Shown: piece after piece, positions 50,187 to 62,500 of the stretch
Numbering within the stretch: position 1 is the stretch's first letter
Layout of the letters: the number at the start of each line of letters is the position of its first letter
From: Sinonovacula constricta
Lineage: Eukaryota > Mollusca > Bivalvia > Cardiida > Solecurtidae
Assembly (NCBI GenBank): GCA_007844125.1
Contig: CM017555.1
Span: 23,062,529-23,126,528, forward strand
DNA length: 64,000 nt
Direction: 5' to 3'
Program-made: the position numbers and the translations under genes
Notes under the pieces: generated by a model
What the model was told of the DNA's origin: nothing
Databases searched by the model: none
What the model saw: only the letters and a program-made list of their open reading frames with translations

Positions 50187-53100
50187 ATGGAGGCAAAAGC
50201 TCAGAGGCAGTTAAAAAGAAGCTGGAAGGTTCTTGGAAATGATTCTGCAGATGAGTCCAAAACAGCCACAGGAAAGAGAGTTCGACCATGTTCTAGAGCC
50301 GGTTGTCCAGCATCTGCACCCATCTGCTTTGTCCGAGCAGTCAGCACGTAAGTGCATCACTTGTACTGCCTTTGTTTCACAGATTCTTCATTGTCTATCA
50401 TCATTGCCCAGTACTGTTGTCAGATGTTAAAATCTGTTCTGTGGAAAACCTTCGGTCAGAATTAACCAAAATAGAAGAACATAACAATAGTAATAATAGA
50501 CATTATAATGAATGACCAGCACCATTATTGTTTTCACAGTTTTAATTATCAACTAGTTTCAACCCATATCAGGGTCTTTATCAAGATAAACAAATGGTAT
50601 GTTTTCATGACTGAAGTTTATAAATTCTGGTTCTCAAATGATATGAACAAAATCTGGTGCTTTTTTTAAAAAAAGCACAACAATATGGATATAATCTATT
50701 TATATTAAAAATTCAAAGAAATACTGTTTACCGTCCAAAGAAAGTTTAGTTAAAAATTCTATATATAGAGTAGATTGAAATGTCCATGTTGTATAATGTG
50801 TCCTTTTCATCTAGAACTAGTGTTAGTGCTGCCACTTTTCTCTGGGGCTGTACTGATGTCACTGATCTGACTTCTGTTGGTGTGCTAATAGGTGTTATTT
50901 TTTTGCATCTGGATCCTTTCCTGTAGTTTGTTATTATTTCTGTTGCCTTTAGCCATGGGTTTTATCTGAGGATGATTCTGAATTTAGGTCTAGCTTCTGG
51001 AGGCTGTTTCCAGGGGATAGGTTTTATTATTCTGCCCTCCTTATCTTTATGTGCGTCAACATCCAGGAAGTTGATGGTGTTCTAAGTAAATTTTATGGTG
51101 AGATGGTAACTGTTTAAGGTCATGTTGAAGGAGTGCATGTTCTTTCAAGAATGTGGCCAAATCAGAAATCCATAAAGTCTTGAGCAGATGTAGATGGTTG
51201 GGACGTTTTTGTTATTTTTTTGCGACTAAGTATTTTTTCACTGAGATGATTACATTTGATATTATATCCAGAATAAGCTCTATTTCTTCCGGTTTCGTGT
51301 TTTATTCAAGAAATTCTTCAATGTTAGTGATTTCTTCTTGTTATCGGGTTTTTCTTGTTTTTTTAGTAGTTAAGCAAAATGTTGGTTAGGGAATATCAGA
51401 AATTGAGGTGATCTTCTACTCATTCAGTTTATAATGTAAAGTTAATTACCAGTACTTGTTGTCTGAGCAATTTGGGTATTGATTTATTCTCCACTTACTT
51501 CTCCAAGTATCGAATGTGGTGCTCCATTCTTGGTATTTGGTTAAGTTTAGTTCAGTGTTTTAAGTCTTAAAATGTTTTCTTGACTGATTTTGCAAGATAT
51601 AGTTACAACTTCAGTCACCTTCCATTTCTTATTCTGCTATGTATTAGACCAGACGTGTCATTATGGAATTGCCAGATGTAGATATTTTATTGATATTTTA
51701 TTGATAACAGGCTTTTCCCCTTAACAAACTGACACCAATAGTCGACCTTATATATCTCGACATCTTCTCTAGAAAAACGTTCCCTTTCGAAACTCATTTT
51801 TCCTCTTATAAAATCATTTCCCTGTGTAAAGTGTAAATTTTTTTATCAAAAAGTAAATCAAATGGTCAATTTTTAGTAGTTTTTAATGAACATCGGTTTA
51901 GAAACTATGTACACACGATACTGAGTATAAAATTTGACATGTTACTAGCTATGTCATGGACACTGTATTCCAGCTTTCAATGTTCACTATTTGTAATAAT
52001 GGGAACCAGTTTCGATAGCGGAAACCAGATGAGTGTTTGTTTATTTCTGGCCATCATCATATTCCACGATGTCTCACAATTGGAAAAAGATACAACCAAA
52101 GATTTAAACTATCCAATGCAAAAAATTCAAAAGGAATTGATACGTTTTTTAAGACACAGAAAGATATCGACAATCAATTGGATGTGATCGAAATTGCTGA
52201 AATGAAACAAAAACTAGCGAAAGTAGGCATTCTATATAGTGTGAAGAACCTAGACCTGAATCAACATGTACTAGTAGAAGAGTAACCGGCGCTGCCACAT
52301 TTCTTGAACAGCAACAGTTGGCATGCAATACTGCATCAGTTACTGACTCCCCAATAGTAACTGAAAGTTCTAAATTAAAAAAACAAAAACAGATGGTCAT
52401 CGTTTCAACGAACAAATTTATGACTCATGGTATACTTGGCTATATTATAGTTGTCCAAATAAACTATATATTGAAATATGTACGTATGTAAATATTGTGA
52501 ACTGTTTGCATCAAGAAATGATGTTAATATGTCCTATGTTTCATGTGGTGCAGTGTTAGGTGATAATCCATCAGGAGACTTAAAACTCACAATAGCAGTG
52601 GAGGCATCTGCTGAAATATACACCAATGTTAGGTGTCATGTCTCTGTTATCCAAATGCTAGAAACGGCTGCAGGATGCAAATTGACATGCCTTTTTTAGG
52701 TCTGTCCTAAACCTAATAGACTACTTCAAGGCTTGTTAATGATAGTTAAAGTAATAGAAAGAAATATATAACATACTGAATATTCACCAATTTTGTATTT
52801 TTCGTGTGATTTCCCCCTTTTGACCAGCATCCAGCGTCTTCCCCTTTTCTTAAAAACCTCCTTTATAATGGACAAGGGATGCACAGAGGCTAAAAGTACC
52901 TCCAACACCTTTTTCCCAGACTATGTGTGTTGCTTGTGCTGGTTGGATCCCCCATGGGATGTGGATTCCACCAAAATATGAAAACATACAATAATAATAG
53001 TAGAGGATGGAATTAACAACCAGCACCTTTACAATTTTAACAGTTTTCATTATCATCTAGTTTCAACCCAAAAATAGAAGAAGTTTAAACTCCCTGGTAT

Positions 53101-53579
53101 TCATTTCTATAGCAGTACAGAGCTCAGGCCAAAAAGACTTAAGACACATTCAAGAAATCCACCATGTGCTGTCCACCTAAATAGGCATCACAACCCCCTT
53201 TCGAGTGACATGGTTATTGTCATTATACCAACATCCAGTTATTATCAGTGCAGGGAGATCCCCAAAATGTCTTCAAAGAACCACAGGTGCACTGATGTTC
53301 AATTAAAAGACCTTTTTTCATGAATTTCATAAAAGTTATCACCTGATTGGACTTGAAAACATAGGTGAAGTGTCGAAGCGTTGAAAAAAATAAAAAGTCA
53401 TTGACTGCTGACTCAGCCAATGGCGTCCTCTGCAAATGCTTGAAATATTGTACAAGCTGTAAAATTCACCTTATATATCTCTGTTCCAGATGCTGTGGTA
53501 ACGGATATACCTCACGCTGGTATCATTTGTCTGCGGGCGAACACTTCTGTAATGATTGTTTTGAATACTACTATAGAAG
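50187..53579 (+). CDS. KDM1B: KDM1B exons 1-2: C4H2C2 zinc finger
   Basis: Exon 1 ends in phase 2 after a basic, Ser/Thr-rich leader. Candidate zinc ligands are C35, C40, C47 (exon 1) and C55, H66, H72, C74, C77 (exon 2), giving the C4H2C2 pattern. The block NGYTSRWYHLSAGEHFC is nearly identical to vertebrate LSD2. Two further cysteines of the vertebrate domain are alanine here (APIC for CPVC, SAGEH for SCGEH), but all eight ligand positions remain. Intron 1 is 3.1 kb and contains a Penelope-like fossil. Confidence 0.9.
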
Positions 53580-56500
53580 GTAAGAACCACTGTCAGCTAA
53601 ATAAATATGGGTCACCAAAAGGGCTCGGGTTATAACAATATATGAAGCAGTAGCTGATAAGGGTCTCACAAATTTAAACAGAGGCTGTAAATAGATGGTA
53701 CTTTCCTTGATGTCAGCAAAAGTTCAAAAATGATTAAAGAAAATCCAGGGTCTTGTATCAAAGGAGTGTTATATTTCACTGAACTCTAGACAGCAACTAT
53801 TTAGGGTCATTGAGAATATAAATGAGACACCACAAGAACTCTGCATGGCAGTAAGGCAAACAGAACTGATTTGTTAATTTAACTTAAATAACTGTATACC
53901 TTTCTGATGTGTTTTTCCCCAAAATGGATGGCAAAATTTAAAATAAGATATGATGGCAGGTCTACGGTGATTTCATACATGAGAGGACTAGTCACAAGTG
54001 TTCTGACTTGTGACAAGAGATGATAGTTGTTACTCTTAATGAAAGATAAATACTGCGGGCAACATGTGTGTGGTCATTATTATCATGAAAGTCAGGTAGC
54101 TTAAGCGGGGATGCTCTTAATATACCAGAAATTTATTTTCCCACTGTTTTTGCCCCCTAAATTAGGGATGCAAACAATACACATATGCCCATATTTAATC
54201 TAGTGATTATGGCATGCAATATGTTTTAAGAAAAATGCTTCATATTCAGTGTTTAATAAGTGTCTTATTTAACCCTTCTATTCATAGTACATGTACACAG
54301 TTTTAAAAGTTCACCTAATTTTGTTGCTCTTTTTTGAAACAGTTTTAAGTATTTCTAATGCACATATATGCAGCATATACTTAAAGGTTCTGGGTTAATC
54401 AGTCCAGAAATAAACCTGTGCTGATTTCTACTGAAGATATGGGTCATTATTGTGTTCTTCCTTGAAACAGTTAAAAATATTTCTAATACAAGTATATGCA
54501 GCATATACCTAAATTCATATGATAAAGGTGGTATCGGACAGTTTGGATTTTTTTCTCTCCTACAACCCAATAAATCAGTGTAACCTGAATAGATCCTATG
54601 AAATGCTATTTTTTAGTGTTCTATATCCATATAAAAAGTCAAGCATAGCATCCCAGTTGTAATTACGAAAAGGTATTTCCTATCTGACCCATGCTGCAAA
54701 GTTTGAAATCACATTACATGATCATCACGGTAATCAGCTTTGACAACGATCTTGCTTATTTATAGATTTGGAAATAATGGACATTAAATGAGATATATGT
54801 CACAATTTGTCCAATGAAATGTTTCATTATGTTAAACAGCGTTTACTTAACCAAAGTGTAAGTTTATGCAACAATTATTCATAAATTTCCCAGATGAGGG
54901 GAAAAAAAAGTTTGTATGATATAGAGAAACTGTCAGATACCACCTTTTAGACAGTATCTAAATATATTCCGTGTACGTAAATATTACCCCTTAATTTGTG
55001 AGCTTAAATTCAAGCTTAATGTCTTACTATTTTACATTCCTTAATCTTACAGTTCGAAACCTGGTTACCCAACCTACTCTGCCTGGAAGCATATATGGTC
55101 TCACAATGGACAACTGGATGGTGGTGTTAATTTCTTTATGATGGATCAGATGTTGCCTTTTTGGGCCAAATGTAACATCTGTCACAAATGGCGACAGTTG
55201 TTCCGAGAGACCCAGGTGACTGCAAGTCTTCTGAAAAAATATACGTGCACCAAGGTCTTGAAGGTAAGTAGGTTAACCCTGTTTTGTTTTTAAGCTCTAC
55301 TTTTTAAGGATAAAAGAAGTGGAGTAATTGTCTTGACTCTCTTGTTGGTATCTGTCAACTTTCATATTCTAGAAATCATCAAAGGTATTTTCTTCAAATT
55401 TACAATACTTGTTTACCATCAAAAGTAAACCGCATTTCAGAAGGGCTGGTACACAGTTATGCCCCTTCTTTCACTGAGATAAATGGACACTGTCTGGAGA
55501 CAGCACTTGCTTAAATAACAGTACAGCCCTAACCCCATGTACATATGTCAAAAAAGAACTGCAAGCAAGTTCAGGTCAGCCAGAAGATCTCCCACACCTA
55601 CATTTCACCCTGACAATTACTTAAACCTTAGCTATGAGCAGCTTAGAAAGAGAGCGACTGTCAGCATCACCATCAAGTTCATCAGAAGAGAAACTATTGT
55701 GATAGGCCTTCCTATCTACCAGCATTGATTATATCCAGTTGAGAAAGATAACCTCTGAGGCCACCTGCATTATATAATCTCTAACTAACATCTCCAGCAG
55801 CAGCAAGCAGCAGCTGCAGTAGAAAATTATCAATATGCCAGTATCTCACATCCAGCATTCCCCACTTACAACCCCTAAATCAAAAAAAGTTTCCATGTCT
55901 TTTAAGTAAGACTCAATGAGGAGATATGGTTCTGCCTATTCATAAATATGCATTTGTTAATTAATAATACCCAACAATACTGTACAATATATTAATCTTT
56001 CCCATAAAGAATGACATGTCTTGAACATTATATCACCTGTTTATTCAAAGAAATAGTATTACTACAAATTCATCCATTTAACTGTGTATTTTAAATAATT
56101 CATTTTTACTTAATTTATAAACATTGACACCAAATGTTTTTATTACAGAATGAGTCTCAAGAAGATGCCTGCAGTGTTGAGGAAGATTTTGTAAGTAAAT
56201 AACCATATGGATAGCCAGAAATTAATCTTTCCTGCTTGACTTTCCTATACAAAGGAGAGTTATATCACTCAACCAGATTTCCAGACAGGATGAAATAAGA
56301 GTTTATGTTGCCATACATCCCATAATTCTCAACTTCACACTATATAACACTGAAATTGTTATATGCTAATGAGTACCAGAAGCCCAGAGAAATATGGAGT
56401 AAGCAGAAGCTGTACCCATTTATCTGGGATGCTGCACTCACTGGCACACCTGTCACTGTTAAAGTTTTGCAGCCCAGTTTTCTCAAGCTTATACATCAAT

Positions 56501-59500
56501 AAGCAATGCTAAGGTTGAAATAAGACTTGGCATATGTTTTCCTAGTCATTAGATGTTCTAATATATAATCAAATAAGATAAATGTAATTGTTGTAATGAA
56601 ATAATTCCAGGTTGGAATTTGTGATGAATGACAGAAAAATAAAACACAAACATGCCTGTACAAATACTATTAAAAGAGACCAAATGACAGAGAGTTTGAG
56701 CCTAGGTGAGGTTATTGTTTATATTATGAAATGCCCTTCAGGAACTTTTACCTGTATGATGTATAAATCTTTGTTTCAGCGAGTTGAACACTTAGTAAGG
56801 AACGACAACCTGTGGGTAAAACTTCTGCTATTGAAGGTGCTAGGCTATAATGCCTTATATGCTCCATGTGTTCGCAACTACTACATGCAAGCTGTAGGGA
56901 TAAGTCCTTCAGATACAGCTATCCACAAGTTCCCTGATGGGATAACGGAAGTCTCAGAATACCTTCACCCATTCCAGACAGTGGAAACTTCAACACCAGC
57001 AATGACAGTACCCCCACATCATATGATGGAAGAGGAAATTGCAGAATTTCCCAAATTTACCTCCAGTCACCAAAGCGCCTATCTTCTAATTCGAAACACT
57101 GCAATTGCACTCTGGAATATGAATGTTAAGGTTTGTTTTTTTAACCTTTTCTTACCAGGAAAATTGATTTTTAACTAAGTGATCAGTTGCCTGGTGCTGT
57201 AGAAGTTTGAAGGTTTGTATTTTTTTTTACCTATGTTATTGAGGAACTATTACTTTCACTTCGAGATTTCTTTTGCAGTTTATGAAATGTTAATATAAGC
57301 TCAAAGATTTTTGCCAGATCTAAAAGTTTTTTTCTTTTGTGAGAATCTTAAAACAAATTAAATGTCTATGCGAGGGCACTTTGCAGTGACGTACCATAAT
57401 TGTGTGGCTATATTGTTTTTAAAATACAACAGAAACAAGTAAAATACTGTGTATTATATTTTCTAGAAACCTGTTGATCGAGATCGCTGTATTAACCATA
57501 TTATTACTAGAGGAATGACACGAATATGGATGTATGAACAAATCAACCATATTATCCACTTCCTGACGCTCCGAGGGTTTATCAACACAGGACTTGTATC
57601 CTTGCCTCAGGAACTGAACTTCATGGAAGGTGTAGATCAAAAGGTAATGCAGTTTTGTGTAATTCCTAAATTTTTAGATGAAAGAATTGTATTTGTTACC
57701 TCTTTTGCAAGTAGGTATTTATATATATAAAAGCTTGTATCTCACTGTCTGTGCATCTGAGGACACCAATTTCAGTCTTCGCCTTAATTTGTTCAAACCA
57801 CATGCCCGTTTGGACAAGCCACTGGGAAAAAACACTTTCCTGAAATTGGTTTCACTAGCCGAAAACATCATCGCAAAACGTTAAGCTGGGGCCTTCATCG
57901 TCTCTTCTGCCTTTGGGTTTTAAACAAATGCTGCTATTTGCCATCATGCACTATGTATTTTCTGATTGAATTTTTTGTGTGTCGGGCTCAGGTTTTCTTT
58001 TTTCTTTTCTTTTTTGCTGAGCTCTGTTGAAATACTTGAAATTAAACATAGTTTTAAATGTGCAAAATGGAAATTGATTTAAATCTTATTTTCATATATA
58101 ATAACTGAGAGTAAATTACTACATCTATATGAATATGTAAACAGTAATTGCAAGATGAAAATTAATTATGAATTCTTTTTGTGAATGTGGCATTAGAAAA
58201 TCACTATTTCGTCAATTTTGCAAATGACTCGTCGCATACTTATAGTCATTTCCGCAAAAGTGTTTTAGTGATATAGAACTCGCATAAAGACGGCTTAACC
58301 CATTGGCTTTTATTGCCAATTTGGGGAAATTTTTCTCATTTTTCACCAATATTAACAATAAATCAGGCTTTTGTTTATGGATAAATCACTTGCCCGATCA
58401 GACAAGCTGCTACCTTTATTTCAATAATTTAATTTTAATTGCAGAAATTTTACCATTGTTTTTACTGTTTTTGGATATTTATATAATATGAGAGATTTAC
58501 TAACAGATAGCTGGGTTTGTGTGTGGGGGCATTGTATTTGTTGACCATTGACTTACTGTTCTATCTTTGCTCATGGTTATATTTCTAATTAATATAACTG
58601 AGTGTGTGTATTTCCAGCATCCTGTGGTAGTGATAGGAGGAGGCCTGGCAGGATTATCTGCAGCGAGACACCTCACAAGTCTAGGAGTGAAGGTAAGGTA
58701 ATAAGGAAGATGTTACAATCATTTCTTAAGGATTACAGACCCTAACGAGCATTGTCAAGAAATTGATGGGGCCTTGTTTTAGTCTAATAAATATTATAAA
58801 AGCAATTTATATCCAGATTTCTATACTTTTTACCATATTTAACTTGAGATATTCATATCTAGAGATGGTAGCTTCCCAAGCTTGAAAAATGAAGTAAATT
58901 AAGACAATACTTACATTACACTTAAATAGGTTAATCTTTTTTTTAATTTGTATGCTTATGCTGCAATTAAAAATTTAATAACTGTTGGCTGAAATGTGAT
59001 ATTAGAAGAGAACCTTTGAAATCAGAAATAATTTGACACACAATTGATAGTAACTTTGAACAATGCAAATATAATATGATGCAGACTAATGGAGTGTACA
59101 TTGTACAACAAAATAGATAACTTCACAAAAATGTGTAATCATGCACAGTAAATTACATTAATTCTTGTAATATTCACAAAATATTGGTACCACACTTTCT
59201 AGCGCTCTTTTGTTTAAGTAACATGAGGTTGTCCTTCTGAGTTCCTACAAGTAAATGTGTTCTGTAAACCATCTTCCTCAACCTCCTTAACATCTTACGA
59301 TAAGATGTTTTTATCATTTTATCATCTACTGACCATGCTTGACATGTTTTTAAGCAACAATACTAGTCAAATAATTATGTCCCATTGGAAAACATCCCTC
59401 ACTTAACAAAAATTTACTAAAGATCTTACGAAGACTATTGAAAGAAGGCGAGAGCTGCTACAGGGTTATCACAATATTACCCAACATAAGTAGATAAATA

Positions 59501-62500
59501 TTGCTTCATTTGGGTCTGTACTCCTTAAAATTATTTACAAAATATCATATGTAAATATATAGTGTCTGGTGTGCAAAATGTCAGATAAATTTAAGGAATC
59601 GTTTTCATCTTCATTTGTTGTTTGTGTGAAATGAATGTTGGACATAATATCATAGGTGAAGAAACATACTGTGATATATGGAGACATTTAGAAACCATTT
59701 TTTGCTATTTGATAAGTAGGTATGGAGACCCAAACCACAACCTGACAAAAATGGTAGAGGTAAAGTTCCTCCTTATAAAGTAAATTTACGTGGCTTTAAA
59801 GACTGGTTGGCCTGGCGCCTGAATGTTATAACTAGGTATTTTATGGTAGGTGTTCACACATGCTCTTCAGAGTGATGTCATCACTATATCTGGACACTGT
59901 TTTCAAATAACTGAAAGATTTTTAGTGGGATGATAAGCCCAGCAAACTTTATTTAATGGATTATTGCTATACAACTTTTATTTCACTTATCTCTTACTCT
60001 GGCAGTGGATGGATTTTTTCCAGGTAAAAACTACTTTTATGTTTCTCCTTGCCAATTACAAACCATGATTGTATGTTTGTGAGATGCACTTGATGATTAA
60101 GTGTGACTGTTGATTACAATAAAACACATACAGATTTGCACCTTTATCATCTGAAGATGTATACCAAAGATGCAGCAACTTTCCTATTGGCAACATTCAG
60201 CTACAACCCAAAATTAATAACAGATCGTCTCTTTGTAGGTAAAGTAGAAGACCTCTTCACATGAAAGTTTGCTCCCTGACCAGGACTCAAAAAAAAAGAA
60301 TGAAAACAATCTTGCCAATTATTCAGTTCACAACCACTCAATATATATTGCAGACCAAACTTCTGGAAGCCCGAGGCACTTTGGGTGGCCGCGCAATAGA
60401 TGAGGGCAGCCCAATTAATGCAGGGGCCATGATTTTGATTGGTAGCCATAACAACCCAATTGTAATCCTCTGTAAACAGGTAGATTGTTATTAATTATGT
60501 GATTTCCTATTGGCCCAGTCATTCTGTCAAGGATTGTCATATTGGCCTTAACCATCATACAGAAAAGGGGATCAATTTTAATACATCTAATAAATGACAA
60601 TTTTATTAATTTACTGAAAAATGTCATACTGGAAAGTATTTATTTAAGAATGAGGTCAGAATGCAGAAAATGGAGATTGGGTATTACTATTACACAGTGT
60701 TGTTGTTCTGGCCAATCAGATGGCTTCATATTAGCACTGTCTTCATATATTGGTCATTTTGCATCAGCCATTCAGTTATTATCTGTCTGCTTTGATTTTC
60801 TCTTACATGTATTGGCCTAGTTTTCATTAAATGTTGTTTCGCTAACTTGATACAAGTTTAGCACTGAATGTAATGCAACAGTCTATAAATATTAGCATTG
60901 TTTATTTTTTGATGTATTTCAAAGTATGAAACTTTTGTATTATGTTTTTAAAAGTTAAAACATGACATTCTATGTTTAAATCTAAAAATAAATATTCTTT
61001 TGTTCTTTTGTCATGTTTCTTTAAGGATTATTTTTCAAAATTATTGTTTCATTTGTATTCTAACTAAAATTTATAAGACAGTCTATGCAAAATCGAATAG
61101 TAACTAAAAGTGCTATGATGCATGCAGATGTGTTTTCATCACGTTTTTTTTTTCTATTTGATTGCGTTGATTTTAAAAAATGATTTTTTTCTGAAATAGA
61201 TTCATTTGCTATAACAAAAAGTAAATTAAATCACTGAAATAAGTTGAAACAGTTTTAAACACCTAATCTAAAAACCAATAGAAAATGTTCAGACAGAGGA
61301 CTGCTTGGAGCTACCTTATTTTTATAAATCATTTAAAAATATATCTTGTCTAATGACTTTTAATGAATTAAATGTTTTAAATTTTCAAATCAGTTTTTAA
61401 TATGACTGTAGACTAGGAGGTTCTAGTTTCTGGTGTTTAAATTATTGTCAAAAGTAGAAGTGAGAAAAATTTTAATTTTTGCTTTTTTTTCTTCAAACAA
61501 ATCCTTCATGATATACATGTGAGTGTGTGTTTTCTAGGCTAACATTCCAGTCTCTGAGATGGGAGAGCACTGTATGTTGCTAGGTGAAGATGGTCAGCCA
61601 GTCAATGAGAGGCTTGATAGGAGGATGCAGTTCCACTTTGAGGCTATGCTAGATATCAATAAACAGTCACATATTGAAGGACATGATGTCAGCCTATATG
61701 GTAAGGCATAACACTTGGAATGGCAGGCATTGCAGATTAGCCGTTAAGAGTCTCTGTCTTGTAACTACTCAGCCTTTACTGTTTGTGAGCAAGAACCTTT
61801 ATGTGGGGAGGTCTTCCAGCTGTCTGTGTTGTGCCATAGGTTTCTCTGATAAATTAGTTAGCATTTCCTTTGTAGCTGGATGTTGCCAGTATTGCAAAGG
61901 AGCAGTGTATGCAAAACCCTATTTAAACATGGTGAAACTTGGGTAATTATTTTATGTTGCCAATAGATATGTCTTCTATATTTTGTAAGGTGTTGTTATT
62001 AGCCGGTAATTTTGATGGGTTTATAGAATTGTGTCAACAAGCAGGTTATGGACAGGCCTTTGGGTAGATGCAGTGCTCCCTTAGACGGTCTAAATATAAA
62101 CAACTGAGGCACCCATATCTGGATTAGCTGGCTGCCTCAACCCCCTGCCATGTGGGTTTGAGTCCTTGTATGGTAACTTCCATTGAAGGTTGTGGTATAT
62201 TCGAGCTGACCTAAGGTTAATTAGTAGTTCTACCCTACCATTGGTCTGGAGTCTTCTTACACTCAGAATAGCTATGTCAGTGTAATATATAAAAAAACAA
62301 CAACAACCAAAACTGACTGCAAATGTAGAGTGAGGATAATACATTAGAACAATATGTAAAGAGTTATTCATCTATGTTGATTAATTATTTTTATTTCTTT
62401 TCAGACAGGTTTAATGAGCTTCATGAACAGTTCAAGGAGGAGTCAGGGATAAAATTCTCCAAGGTAGGGTGCCCATATTATACGATTTATATATCTTTAT

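Noticed and set aside
57678..57884. Extra KDM1B exon after exon 6
   Set aside because: The open frame lacks a matching acceptor and any LSD2 similarity; exon 6 joins exon 7 in phase without it.
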